A stretch of 64,000 nucleotides of DNA from Bombardia bombarda (lineage: Eukaryota; Ascomycota; Sordariomycetes; Sordariales; Lasiosphaeriaceae). The position numbers and the translations under genes were made by a program. The notes under the pieces were generated by a model that saw only the letters and a list, made by a program, of their open reading frames with translations, was not told the DNA's origin and made no database searches. Shown one piece after another: positions 34,501 through 47,132 of this stretch (the first letter of the stretch is position 1; each line of letters starts with the position of its first letter). The stretch spans positions 124,001 to 188,000 of the forward strand of contig JAULSR010000002.1 of NCBI GenBank assembly GCA_030512295.1. The letters are read 5' to 3'.

Positions 34501-35784
34501 ATGCTGCAACCACGGCTCCGGGTCCGGCCCGTCATCTCTGGCACCGCCTCGCTCTGCCAGAGTCTGGCACGTCTCAGCATAGCGAGAGGCTTCGCCACAC
34601 AAATTGACGTCTCTAGCAGCGTCGCATCCGCACCCGATGGCGCCGTAATAAACACCTTTGGCCCTCCTGTAACCACCAAGACAGAGAATGATTCCACCAT
34701 TTTGAGGACCTACAAGCCGCGCACACCAGGTCTTCGCCATCTCAAGCGGCCAATAAACGACCATCTCTGGAAGGGTAGACCTTTTCTACCCCTGACGTAC
34801 CCGAAAAAGGGCCAGGCGAAGGGAGGCAGGAACAACACGGGTACCATCACCGTCAGGCATCGCGGAGGTGGCCACAAGCGCAGAATCCGAACCGTCGACT
34901 TCGAGCGCTGGGCTCCCGGGCCGCATCTGGTTGAGCGCATCGAGTATGACCCCGGTCGCAGTGCGCATATCGCCCTGGTCACGGAGCAGGCCACGCGCAA
35001 CAAGAGCTACATTCTGGCGGCCGACGGCATGAGAGCCGGTGATATTGTGCAGAGCTACCGGGCTGGCATTCCCCAGGACCTGCTCGACAGCATGGGCGGT
35101 GTTCTTGATCCCGGTATTCTGGCGGCGAGAACGGCGTGGAGAGGAAACTGCTTGCCCATGCACATGATTCCTGTCGGGAGCATCGTGTACAATGTCGGTT
35201 CGCGCCCCAACGGTGGCGGCGTCTTCTGTCGCAGTGCTGGCACACACGCAACACTCATATCCAAGGAGGAGGAAACCCGCGACGACGGCACAAAGGTCAT
35301 GACGGGCAAGTACGTCAACGTCAAGCTGCAAAGTGGAGAGATTCGCAAAGTCAGCAAAGATGCATGCGCGACTATGGGTGTCGCCAGCAACACTCTCCAC
35401 CACTACAGGCAATTGGGCAAGGCCGGAAGAAGCCGTTGGTTGAACATTAGGCCGACAGTGAGAGGTTTGGCTATGAACGCCTGTGAGTAGACACGAGAGA
35501 CATGGCCTTTGTTTGAAGATGAGAGATGCTAACGTGTGGCTAGTTGAACATCCTCACGGAGGTGGTCGTGGTAAATCTAAGGGTAACAGAAACCCCGTTA
35601 GCCCCTGGGGTACACCAGTAAGTTCTCCGACCTCATTTGACTTGCATTGTTTATTCACAAGTATTGACCACATCTACAGGCTAAGGGTGGTTACAAGACA
35701 CGCAGGACACACAACATCAACAAGTGGGTTGTTACTCCTCGTGTCCGCAACATGGGCAAGCGGAGAGACAAGAAGGCCGCTTAG
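34501..35784 (+). CDS. RML2: Mitochondrial large-subunit ribosomal protein uL2m (RML2)
   Basis: uL2 is a core protein of the large ribosomal subunit next to the peptidyl-transferase centre, here of the mitochondrial ribosome. Exons are 34501-35482, 35544-35617 and 35680-35784, for 386 residues. The first about 40 residues are basic and hydroxylated without acids (MLQPRLRVRPVISGT), a typical matrix-targeting sequence. The OB-fold domain carries RHRGGGHKRRIRTVDFERW, and the KOW-type C-terminal domain ends with the rRNA-contacting signature EHPHGGGRGKSKGNRNPVSP and WGTPAKGGYKTR. The two 61-62 base introns are canonical (GTGAGT..CTAG, GTAAGT..ACAG), and the phase at each joins the conserved signature exactly. 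The start is the first ATG before the presequence. It is divergent from cyclin B. Confidence 0.95.
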
Positions 35785-37938
35785 TTGAGTTGAAGTGGAC
35801 GCGATGCTGTGTAAGACTACCTAAACTATACTGTATACTCTGTAGAAAATGATGCAACTACCAGGCCTAGCAGTCCTGATAATGTAAGAGGAGAAATGAT
35901 TGTGCTGATTATCCAGATCGTCCATAACACCTCTTCACAGTTGTAACGGGCCATGGTGAATGATCAATAAGTGACCGTAGGAAACTAGGAATACGAATAC
36001 TTATACTCCACACACTTGGACCATTTCGGGCAGAAATCGAGCAAACGAGCGTTCCCCGCCTCCGCAGTCCGCATAGCATGAAAGAAAGAAAAAAAAATAC
36101 CACGGGGCTCCTATCAAACAAATCGAGATCAAAATAAAAATAGGGGGCTTCTTCATGGGTATCCTGGCCAAGATTCACGAAAGGCAGCGGACTAGTAGCG
36201 TGAGATGTGGGTTAATGCCCACCTAACCAGCCTCCTTGTCACCTTGCCACTTGAACAAGAGTCGTTGGAAAAAGCAGACAGCTATCTATTGGTTTGCAAT
36301 CAGACATTCACATATCGCCATTTCCAATACCAACGATGTTCCACGGGGGATACAATCCCATGTCTATGTCGATACCTGGGTTTAAGGTATACAACGGTAG
36401 TGCAGCAACAGCCACCAAGCACGTGGCTGTGTAACCGAGACTCCTGGAATTACTTTAGGTAGGCAATTGAGCCTGGTACGAGGCAGTCTTGAAACAGACG
36501 GTGGACTACCTTTACTCGGCAGTGCTAGTAGCACGTTCCGTAAAGACTTGCAGGCTTTTATTGTGGGCAAAGAGGCACTGTATGCGTATAGAAATTTCGT
36601 CCGATACTCGAAGTCCTACAAATGTGGTTCATCCCGTAGCGAAGAACAGTGGGCATTCTTTAATCAGAGTCGTTGTCGGTGGCGAGAGTGGGTGGTGGGT
36701 TAGCAAGACACAGACCCAGACCCACGGGCCACACGACGGGAACAGTGGTCGCGTGTGCAGCTGCCCAAAACGATTCACAGCCTCAAGACAGCCAAGAGCC
36801 CAAGGCAGCCTCCCCTCATCATTCAAACCAACCACCAAAAGACAGGAGTGACGCCAGCCCGCATGAGAGACGAATAGGTACCAATCGCGGCATTGCACCT
36901 GATTGGTTCGTCGGCATTCATCTGCACACCTTTGGACGGGTTGAAACGATTGATTTGCCGGGGCGACACCAGCAGCTTCCATCCTTCTTGCCGTCCAGGT
37001 TTCTTCACATCAAAACGCAGTCTGCAAAACCCCCCCCAAAAAGCTTTAGCTGGACCGGGATTGGCATGACGTAAGACACAAATGCCTGCAACCACTCCCG
37101 TAATCAATCTGGAAGAAACATCCAAAATGCTGCGGATGCTCCGCCTCATTTGATGTCAAACCTTTAGAATCCCATGATCGAGACGCGCGTTTCGTGGCCT
37201 CTGTAAGCTTTTACTTTACCACCTATACAGGGCGTACGTCCGTTCAATATTGTCAACTGCATTTCTACTCAGGCCGTCATTGCGCAAGCTACTGGTTAGA
37301 CTTTGTGCCCATCATGTGGCTGGCTGGCAGGCTGGTTGACCAGTGGCAGTGAACCAGTCTGCGATTGTAGCGTAGATCAGCGCTTGTGTCCACCCATCAC
37401 CCCAGTGCGCCCACTGCCCAGATCCATAGCCGCAGAGTTACCACTTTTTTACGCCCAGATTCGATCCGGATTCGTTGACGCGCAGCCAGACCCGGCCGTA
37501 AGCTGCTGCGCTTCCCATCGCACGGCGGTACGAGCGTGCAATTCTGGCTTGTTGGTTTCTTGTCGTTCGTGGTTGGGCAAAAGGAGCAGCCAAGAGGCGC
37601 TGGGACAACATGGTGGTAATAACTTACCACGAATGTCTAAGTACGGAGAAGCATCTGTAACACGCACCCATACCGGGGGCCGCGCCACTGCAAAACTTCG
37701 TCACACTCCAATTCCAAAGTTGGCTGGCATTTCACCTGCTTCGAGACAACAAGAGGGTGTGCATCCCGTATGCGAGAGTTCAAGATAATTTAAAGATTTT
37801 GCCCTCGGCTAGTGTACAAGCTACTCCTTCCCAGTCCTAATATCCTTTATTTTCGTTTGATTTGCCTTCCCGTCGCTTTCCCTTTTCTAGTCGTTTCCTT
37901 TACTTTTGTCCTCCGGGGCCCTCTTCATAAGGTTCCGA
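35785..37938. other. Intergenic, upstream of the lipid phosphate phosphatase gene
   Basis: About 2.2 kb between two plus-strand genes. There is a nine-A run near 36090 and a run of nine C near 37031. The pyrimidine-rich stretch at 37830-37930 just before the next start resembles a fungal core promoter or leader. No coding frame is convincing. Confidence 0.5.
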
Positions 37939-39533
37939 ATGCCCGACGACACCGTAGACCCCCTCATCCCTCGACCCAACGTCGACCGTCCCTTTTCGCT
38001 TGCATCTACATATCCAGGCCACCAGACGATGGACGGCCTGCGGCACTCCCTAGGTGGTGGCGGGACGAGGAGTCGGACTGGACTCTCCTGGGTGGTCATT
38101 GCCTCGTATTTCTTTGATTGGGCCATCCTCGTCGTCGTCGCTGCCATCGGCTATATACTGGGCAACATCACACCGAACAAGAGGCCCTTTTCACTCGAAG
38201 ATCGCAATATCTCGTGAGTTGAACAGCAAACTCCCTCCTTGAGATGTCACCCGTCTAATTCTAATTGCTATCTTGCGTTGCAGTTTCCCATTCACTGTCC
38301 ACGAAACAGTACCGCTCTGGCTCCTGATCGTCTGCTCCGTCATTGCTCCTATCATCTTCGTCGCTATCATTTCCTTGATATTTGTCCCAGGTTCGACCGT
38401 CCCGCGGGGCACACCCAAGTCTCTAATATGGAAGCGCAAGCTCTGGGAGCTCCATGCGGGCCTCCTGGGCTTGGCTCTCTCGGTGGTTGCCGCCTGGTTT
38501 ATCACTCAGGCCATGAAGAATCTGTTCGGCAAACCGCGCCCTGATCTTCTCTCTCGCTGCCAGCCGGACCTGGCGAACCTGAGCCAGTATATCGTGGGGG
38601 GCATTGCCAACTCGAGCAGCAATGGGCAGCTGGTAAGCGCAGACATTTGCAAGAACGTGGATAAAGAGACTCTGGATGATGGTTTCAGAAGCTATCCCAG
38701 TGGTCACTCAAGCTCTTCAGCAGCCGGTAAGCAAGCATGTGTGTGTGTGTGGTCGCAATTCTATATGGTGCTGACAGGACGACCCAACAGGTCTGATCTA
38801 CCTCTCTCTCTTCATCGCCAGCAAGTTCGCTATCACGATCCCCTTCCTCGCCCCCGGCGGCCAATCTGAAGCTTCCTCATTTGCGGCCTTCCCCTCGCGC
38901 ATGCGCCTCGATAACTCGGGCATAGAGTCCTACGAACTCCCCACACGCGGACAATCCAAGGGCAGCCAACCGCCTCTCGACCCCAGCCTCCAGAAGTCCC
39001 TTCAAAAACACCGGCGCACCGTCGCCGCCGTCCGCCGACAAGCCGCAGCGCCACCCATCTACCTCCTCGTCATCGCCCTGGTCCCCTTCTTCGCCTCCGT
39101 CTTCATCGCTGGCTCGCGCTGGTTCGACTTCCGCCACCATGGTTTCGACATCATCTTTGGCTACCTGATCGGCACCGCCGCCGCCTTCTTCTCCTTCCGC
39201 TATTACCACCTGCCCATCTCGCGCGGCGCCGGCTGGGCTTGGGGTCCCCGCAGCCGCGACAAGGCTTTCTGGGCCGGCGTCGGCAGCTACAGCTATGCCA
39301 CGGAGCATATGCGCAGCCACTATCGTGCGGGCGACGAAGAGGAGGCTCTGGAAGTGCCCGAGAGCAGTTATGGGCAGGGAAATGGGCTGCAGCACCAGGG
39401 CGCCGCTGCCGGCCAGGGCGGTGGTGGTAATTTCAGCCGTCCGGCCACGGGGAGAAAGCCGCAGTCTTTGCATGATGGGAGAGACCGGGTAGATACAGAG
39501 TATATGGGCAACGGGACTGGACAGGCTTTTTAA
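37939..39533 (+). CDS. Lipid phosphate phosphatase of the PAP2 family (DPP1/LPP1-like)
   Basis: An integral membrane phosphatase that removes phosphate from lipids such as diacylglycerol pyrophosphate and phosphatidate. Exons are 37939-38213, 38284-38726 and 38791-39533, for 486 residues. The three catalytic motifs are complete: K170-x6-R177-P178 (KNLFGKPRP), P230-S-G-H233 (SYPSGHS) and S348-R-x5-H355-x3-D359 (SRWFDFRHHGFD). The two His and the Asp form the phosphohistidine relay. About six membrane helices are visible, the first at WVVIASYFFDWAILVVVAAIG. The loop between motif 2 and motif 3 is longer than in yeast Dpp1, with a basic stretch (KHRRTVAAVRRQ), and the tail of 100 residues is Gly/Gln-rich and cytosolic by inference. 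Intron 2 contains a GT run after the GTAAGC donor. Substrate preference cannot be read from the sequence. Confidence 0.92.
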
Positions 39534-40746
39534 AAGGCTCTTGTTAGTTGTTGACGTGGTTTTGTTTTTCTGTCTTGAAAACAGCAGGAGCCTTAGCTTG
39601 AATATGCTCTATCGGTATTTTGCATGGGGCGTTGGGGATGTCACTCCTTCTCTTTACGCCTTTTTGTCTCGTTATTGTTTTTCTTTACCGGGGAATGTGC
39701 TCTTAAAAGTAGGTGAGGCAGTCGACGGCCACCAGAAGGAAAGCAAGTCGAAGAATGCCTTGAATACTATAAACCGATGGGGAGATTGTGTATCACAATC
39801 GTGTACTGTGTTTGGCTGATTTCTACATGGCGAGGTCCATATTCCTCTCCGTATTTAAAAGCTGCCCCCAAATGTCTGGCGCATCGGCCAGGTACATATA
39901 TACTAGTTACATATCGGCGCATAACGTGTAAATGTAAAATAAGTTCATGTTGTTGTTAAGGTTGTAACTACAGTCCATGCTCTCTATTACTCGACTGTTC
40001 GATTTCACTTCGTACCCTGTGCATGTGTCTTCTGTGTTAAAATGGAAGAGAAATTCAAGTATTAGTCGCATAAGTATTCGAGCTTGGCTAACAGCTCTAC
40101 TTGAGCTGGATGAAATAAACCACAGAACCTAGCCTGGAAGAAATAACTGAACGGCTCGAATTCATCATCGTCTAGATTAACCTAAGCCCGTAATATCGAT
40201 ACTTACTTAATTGCCCGTTCTCCTCGTTTGATATCATGAATGATACTGGAACGTGTGTTCAGAGCCCATTTATAACTGACATTGTAATATAGTATCATTT
40301 CAACAGATTAACATGACATAACCAGTTTCCTGAATTGCTCATTATCATCCCACGACATGAGTGCTCGACCCGGCCCCCTGAATTGAACATTTATGTCTTG
40401 TCTAAGACTGAGGCACTGCCGTCACACAAAACAAATACAAGGCTAGCAGCTTTGATATGGTTGATGTCGTTTTGTGTTTATTTCTTCATGTGTCTGGGCT
40501 AGAAGAGCACACACCCCATCACCCACTCTCGCCTGAGGGACGTTCATTATCTCCAGAGAACGATGTGGATAGACATGAACCAAAAAAGGGGGAGTGTGAC
40601 ACCGAAAAGAGGGTGATGAAATCTTTAGAAGGTTGCCCATTTTGTAGTAGCGGATTTTTACGCTACAAAACATGCAAATGCCAATGACCCCTTGCCACTC
40701 CGGTGAGACCCATAAAGCACAAAGAAACCCCGTTGTCGCGCATCCG
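39534..40746. other. Intergenic between converging 3' ends (phosphatase and uL6)
   Basis: About 1.2 kb, AT-rich relative to its neighbours, as expected for two 3' untranslated regions facing each other. No coding or RNA gene is seen. Confidence 0.55.
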
Positions 40747-41933
40747 TTACTCTTCAACGATGTTGCCCTTCTCCGAGACGTAAAGACCGTCAAGGAACTA
40801 TAGATAGAAAGTCAGCATGTCAATTCACATCCCGGCAGCATACCGGGGTGGTAGGCCCCGCCGCAGATGGAATTTTAAACGTACCTTACGGATATCCTTG
40901 TTCCGGACCTTGCAGATCTGCTGGATATCTGCGGCGCTCTGAGAGACGCTCTCGAGGGAGTTGCCGAAGACGACAAGCTCATCCTTCTGCGCCTTGGAGA
41001 TCTCGACATCGACACCGTTCTGCATGGTGATTCTGCGGACGATCTTCTCGCCGATGAAGTTGCTGCACAATTCAACGTCAGCCATTCCGCCCGTCTAGAC
41101 ACATCACAGAGGCTTAACCCCGGCTGTCAAAAATAACGGCTGTCGGTTGCTCCCGGTCTTCCCTGGTTTCCTTCGTTTTGACATACCGGATCTCAACCGT
41201 CCAGAGGCCGGTATCGTTGCTCTTCTCAACGTTGACGTTGATGGGGAAATGGGCGTATACGTAACGCATCTTGTACTTGAAGCCCTTGGTGACACCGATG
41301 ATCAAGTTATTGATCAGGGTCCGGACTGTGCGAAGAGTGGCGACGTTCTTGCGGTTGCCATGGTGGATCTCGATACCGATGACGTTCTTCTTGAGCAGGG
41401 AGAAGTTGACGGCCAGATGGCTCAGGTCCTTAGTGAGCTTGCCTGTTGTCGGAGACTCGCGGTTAGAAAAAAACAGCTTCTCCTTTCTCCCCCAACATCA
41501 CAACCCCGCCGGAGGGGTTTAAGGGCTCGGCGCGGTTCGTATTTCGGAAGATTGGGGAGGGCGTTATCTCTCACCTCGGGGGCCCTCGACTGTGACAAGT
41601 CTCGACTTGATGGAAACCTTAACTGTAGTTGGAAATGGTTGTCAGCAAAAGGTCACGGCTCAAGTGTTTGTTCGTTGCGGTGCGCATCTGTTCCCCAGCC
41701 CACGGGACTGCCTGAAACAATGACCAGCTGTTCTCCTGCTGCACCCATTCGCGATGCATGCGTGCATATCATGCCTTGTTGCTTTCCTCCTCCTCAATCC
41801 CGACAGCAATTCCCCCTATCCCTCGCCCGCTGCCTTTTTCCTTTTTCGCCCACACATTAAAATGACCAGTAATTGGACCGCACGTACCGTTCTCCGGGAC
41901 CTCGAGGGTCTCCTCACTGTGGATGTAGCGCAT
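40747..41933 (-). CDS. RPL9: Cytosolic 60S ribosomal protein uL6 (L9)
   Basis: uL6 binds 25S rRNA near the sarcin-ricin loop and the factor-binding site. Five exons, 41933-41888, 41622-41575, 41442-41187, 41062-40885 and 40797-40747, give 192 residues, the normal length. The reading is MRYIHSEETLEVPEN, VKVSIKSRLVTVEGPRG, then the core HHGNRKNVATLRTVRTLINN and GVTKGFKYKMRYVYAHFPIN, the second repeat starting at EIRNFIGEKIVRR, and the C terminus RNKDIRKFLDGLYVSEKGN. Intron 3 must use the distal acceptor GTGCAG before AACTTC; a nearer TAG at about 41098 would break the frame. Intron 1 is long (265 bases) for this genome, as is common in ribosomal protein genes. A strong constitutive promoter is expected upstream of 41933. 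Confidence 0.96.
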
Positions 41934-44900
41934 CTTCGCGTCGGTATGTTAGTGAGGAGGGATGAGGTGTCAGTTCGTCGTCGAGGTGGACTGGAGATGT
42001 GTTGCAAGCCCGAAAAAAAAACAGTGGTCGAATTTGGGACCCGGAATAATTCAAGTTGTGTGTGCCGGCCGCCGCTCGCGCTTTGCTTGCCTTAGGGCAG
42101 ACGGGTCAAGCGGCACCGCTATTGGCCAGCGCGGAAGTTTTAGCGGGGGATCCATCAGCTGTGGGGGATATAGATGGCCCGTGCGTCAGAAACGCGCTCC
42201 AGCCTCAAATCTACGAGTGCTTAGGAAGTGATATGGAAAGGTCCCCTTATCATTCAACTCTTCGATGCGTGCCGATCGCGTCGCTCATTCAGCACTCCCT
42301 TCTCCTTCCCTTTCTCCATCCATCATTGATCAATCACAAAAGCTCAGTTCCATCACTTTTTCTTACGTACATAACGATATCTGAAAATCACATTCATTTG
42401 ATCATTTTACTGTTACTCTATTTCTCCTGTGACGCTCGAGGAATCTCATCCATCCACTCTTGTTTGCACGAGTGAAGCCGGAACATATAAGCCCAAGTGG
42501 ATGATAAGGACCATTGTCTTTTTTGCTGGCTTCTACCACATTCTGGACACCATCTTTAATGATTGCGTCATTGGCATTATGGGTGTCCGATGTTTTTTCT
42601 TCGTCTCGGTTGCCTTTCTCTGAGAGACTTAGGAGGGACTTGTTACCTACTTAAATAGTACGTCCGCGAGTTTATCCGTCCAAAGAATCGCGCCTGAGTT
42701 ATCTATGTCGGTCAGTGATAAGCATCATGGCCGGACCTCATTCCGCAGCATAATGCCCAGTCGAGTGACGGTCCCTCGGGCCTTGACCTCCATATCCTCC
42801 GCTCACACACGAAAGACCAAGACACCCACTTTCATCGGTCGGTCTGGCCACGGATTCTTCTCCCAGGTTACAGTCATTCAACTTCAATATCGGCCCGCGG
42901 GGCCTTGGGCGAATGGCGAACGGTACCAACGACAAGATGACTCAACCTTGGCTTTCTATCAATGATACAAGTTGACGGCGCCTCAGCATTGTGTGGGTTG
43001 TGGAGACCCGGTTGCATTTTCTGCTTCTTGTTCTTCCCGCTCAGAGAGACTTCAGCTCTATCCTACCTCTCTGGCTAGCTGCTAGATCCCGTCTAAATCT
43101 TGCTTGGCCGACGAAATAACCCTTCAAGCTCGAGATGATGCGGATCCTCATGGCAAGTAGCCACACGTGTCCAGCAGTTGATGGGAGCCATGGGTTCCCG
43201 GACCCTTCTCCCATCTCCAGCATCTGCCACTCAGTTACAAGGCATGGCCACAAGAACTTGAGCCCGACGCTCTATGTGAGTGGCTGGGTTTGCCTGACAG
43301 CCACCAGCACTTTACATGCCGTCTCTTCATTATTCTTCAGGTCGAGCCCTCACTTACGTCGCTATCCCACTAGAACAATATATCATGTCTTCTTATATTA
43401 ACATCCTCGGTGTGTCCCTGTCTGCATGGAGTCGTATGGATAACACAGCGAGTCCGGGGTGCATGAGCAGAACGCGAGCCTTAAACGTACATCCTCTCCT
43501 CCGAGAGAGGGGAGAAGGCGATATCAGAACCACCTATTAATCATATTGCAATGGGCTATACCCTACATCTAGCGCGCTCTCGGCGGTATTTGGTTGGACA
43601 GCGCGCTAAAGGAACGACCGTTCAGTTCTTCGCCGTCTCTCTCTCATATAACCTGCGTGTCTTTTTTAAAACGGCCCTATCTACTCCTTGGAGAAGCTGA
43701 GAATATCAGCTACAGCGTCACCCTCAGTGTCGTACGCGTACACCTTCGTGTAGTGCACTTGTCCTGGATGCAACCCGAATTTCCCGGTTTGCAAGGCGAA
43801 GCTAAGAAAATACGACGAGGAATGGTTTCTGCGTCACAGAGTAAAAGGAAGCAAAGGGGGAAAAAACTGTACCGTTACAGCCACGGGCAGGGAGACAAGC
43901 CCAGTCGGCTCGATATCGGGATAATCTAACCTTCACGGGACAAGCCTCTCGCACGACGATAAAAAAATTGCTAGGTCTACACGGTCGTTTTTTCAACAGT
44001 GACGCCGTGCTAGCCATGGGGCATGCCAGCCATGGAGCGCGAACTTCCGCTTTCTCTCCCAAAAAAGGCGCGAATAGGCGCTCCCTTTCCGCTTTTGACA
44101 AGGCTGGGGCTTCATGTGCTGGCAGACGAATGGGCGAGCCGGAAAGGATTTCAGACGAGCCGCTTCATCCAGGTCAAGCTCGGCCGCTGCCGAGGTTCGG
44201 ATTGGCAGGACGGTAAAAAGCTTGGCCTTTTTATCCTTGGATTCTGGGGTAAAGAAAACGCTTGGATCACATCAGGCCGGTGTGTGAGGGACTCAAATAC
44301 CCCACAGAACACTTTGGAGTTAATATATGTCATGGAGGCCGTTGATCGGGATATACTGGTTTGACGGTCACCGTCACATAAACCTTGGACCTAGCCCAGG
44401 CTGCTCGCCCCACGGCTAAGATCTGGTACGTACGGCACCAGTCATGGCGCTAAAAGAGAGAACGTGATCGCCATGCAAAGTAAAGTCCTGGTTTATGGAT
44501 CGACCGATCGAGTCTTTTGTATTGTCCATGAGCCCGCAACGGGATTACCTCGGGGAGCTGCGGCTGTTTGACGGCGAGGAAGCACGCCACTCTCAAGTTT
44601 TGTTGTCTCCTGCTTGCTCGTCCAAATCAAGTCGCAATTCTAGGCATGACGTCGATAACTGGGTGTGCAGGTCGTCGTTTTTATCTGGCGCAAAGCAAAG
44701 CGGCATCTCGCATTGCGCATCTCGCTTCTTGACGTTCCCCAGCTTCGTCTCTGTCCTGTTATTGCAACGAGCGGGCGAGATGGGCTGTGCAGGCGGGAGT
44801 CAGTTTCCCCAGGTTTTTCTCGTTTCGGTTCAACATCATCCGTCCTCCCAGGCATCTGCCCCCCTCCCTTCCCCCGTGCATGTGAATATGTGGAGCTATA

Positions 44901-47132
44901 CTGGCAGCTACTTGCCGTACTTTTGTTCAATCTGCAATAATTCAGTGGGCGCGCATGCATGCATGAGCTGAGGCATGTTGGGACCATTCGCCGAGAAAAG
45001 GATATTCCGCCCAATCGCTTTTGCATGAGCGTGTCACGAACCCGCACGATCAGTAAGGACAGCAGCAAAAAAGAACTGAGATCGTCCAGCCAGAAGATGC
45101 CCCCCTTTTGGGACAACGGGCCGCAAACCAACCTATCAGTTTTGGCATTCCCCTTGGCGTCCGCCGTCCTCCCTGTGTGCCTGCTCTTCTTCCCTTGCCC
45201 CTGTTCGGTCGTTGTGGGAAAAGAGCCCTGGTGACAAGTTAGCACAGGCGGGACGAACGACGCCGTTGGGGCGGACCCAGGGAAACAAAACGTTTTCCTT
45301 TGGGGCTAGGCTGTGAAACGGCCGACCAATCAAAGGGCTTGTGCTGATCTGCGACATTGACTTCTGAAATCCGCCGGTGAACAGCCACCACCTAGCTCCA
45401 GCACCCCGCATCCTATGATTTTGCTGCATCCTGCGACTCTGCATCTTGCCCCTGAGAACGTACAACGTACCACAGACAAAGTACAACGCACTACCGCGAT
45501 GCGGGACTTTTTTCTGGGTCTGGCCTCGGGCCGCATTGCTGATCATGATAGGATCTCGTGGACTGGGCAAGACCAAAGTTGGTCTATGCGTCTGAGAAGT
45601 TCGAGTTCGCATGCCCTGATCCAGACGGCTGACTATAGCTTGGCAGGCTGGGAAAGCATCCCGCAAGCCCGGTTGGACGAGGTGAGAAGGTAGGTCCAAG
45701 CCGGAACCCGTGATGGCGTCCGTTTTCTGTACGCCACCACGTTAATCAGGGGCAGATTGCTTTCCAAAGTGGGTTTGCTGCTAGGTGGCTACGCAGCTAC
45801 TTTCCGCTCTCTTTTCGTACTTCTATTATCTGATATTTCTTTAAAGCTTGGGTGGGCGGCATGTGGTGGAATGTACAAAGTATCTGCTTCCATCCGAACC
45901 ACATTTTCCTAGTCTGTTCCGTCAGTTCTATTGTGCTCATTTGCGTTGGAATTGTGCGCGTGCAATAATACCCCAAGGCGCCTGCGATTGATCATTGGGC
46001 CCTGTGTTTCTCGAGTTACTCGGAGAGTACAGTCTGTACTGGACAAGTTTGGAAGTTGCGAAGGCCGCCCTTTCCTCCACCTCTCGAAAAACAACAACAC
46101 ATCGAGCTGCTCCTTCCCTAGGTGACGGTACCGACGTCACCTTGAATTCCACCCAGCTAGGTTGCCAGCCCCACGCTACTCCTGGCAGCCGCTCGATTCC
46201 AGCGGGATCAACAATATTAGAGCCTGACATTTGTTCCATTTCCATTCTCTCTCTCCATCGATTAGAGAAGCCTTGTGCCGTGTACCCTCATTTGCGCCTG
46301 CCACAAAAAAAACATCCAGCACGATTCCTCTCACTACCTAACCTGCCACCTACCCAACGATAGCTGTCGTCATTATAGCTTTTGCCTCGCCCACTCGGTC
46401 TAGTTAGCAATTGCCGACCTGTATATTGCTGTGACTTGACCCGCGGCACGAGACCTGGTCACCACGCGGGTCTTTTGGAGCCAAGGCATTATCCTCATTA
46501 TCCTTCACGACACGCTATCCACCCCCGAGCAGGAGCCCACCCCACACCCGACAACGACCGGTGCGGTGCCCCCCTCACCTCCTCCGTCACCAAGCACCTA
46601 CCCTCACAATATCCGCCGGCCCGGAACCTTGCTGTATCGAGTGAGGCTTGCCTTGTTTGGCAAAAGTCGTCCCTCTGGACCAACGACAGTCCGCCAAGCG
46701 TGCGGCTTGACGCCGGTGCAATACGAGCCTGACGATCCAAGGCAGAGGAACTGACGTCCTACTTTGTTCCACGGTGTCGGCACTTAGGAGGCTGACATTG
46801 TAGTCCTGGAAAAGAAAAGGACTTGTTGTATTGGCCCGACACAAAGACAAGACTACCAACAATCCGGTTACTCCCCCTCCTTTGTCTTGGTATCTTCACA
46901 ATGAAATTGTCCATTGTCTGGCATCTCTCTCAACAATAATCACCTTTTTGGCGAACGCTCTCTGAGAGAGCAATTGCAGAGAGCATTTAAGGGCTGCTAG
47001 GTCAGTTTGCCCCCGCGAGGCAACCAGGAACGCGCCAGAATCAACAAAAGTTATACTTTCATATTACGATCAGCGTCACGCTCATTATCTTACAACCCAA
47101 AAAAATTGTTACACCCTCAGTCTTACACAATC
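41934..47132. other. 5.2 kb gene-free region between uL6 and the ferric reductase
   Basis: This is the longest stretch without a supportable gene. It is the divergent upstream region of RPL9 and the ferric reductase. Two overlapping minus-strand frames of about 200 codons (44640-45245, 45136-45699) lack any recognisable domain and ATG-led structure. A match to the iron-regulator site lies at 45826-45834. A TTAGAGTG-free, CT-rich leader-like segment at about 46250-46600 is followed by an A-rich stretch next to the reductase start. The region is not AT-skewed as RIP-mutated repeats would be. A long non-coding transcript or a decayed gene are both possible. Confidence 0.45.
45826..45834 (-). promoter_or_regulatory. 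Candidate GATA-type iron regulator (SreA/SRE) binding site
   Basis: On the minus strand this reads ATCAGATAA, a perfect match to the ATCWGATAA consensus described for the SreA/SRE iron-responsive GATA repressors. It lies about 1.3 kb upstream of the ferric reductase start. Repression of reductive iron uptake in iron-replete cells would fit. The distance is large and a single 9-base match in a 5 kb region could arise by chance, so this is a candidate only. Confidence 0.35.

Noticed and set aside
34786..35412. 208-codon frame antisense to the uL2m gene
   Set aside because: Shadow of a strongly conserved ribosomal protein exon.
38877..39473. 198-codon frame antisense to the lipid phosphatase
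   Set aside because: Shadow of the third exon, which carries the conserved third phosphatase motif on the plus strand.
41063..41098. Possible alternative exon start MADVELCS in RPL9
   Set aside because: The in-frame ATG lies inside intron 3; the family sequence EIRNFIGEK is only restored by the distal acceptor before AACTTC.
44640..45699. Two overlapping minus-strand frames of 201 and 187 codons in the gene-free region
   Set aside because: They overlap in different frames, lack domains and have no splice or start context that supports a gene.
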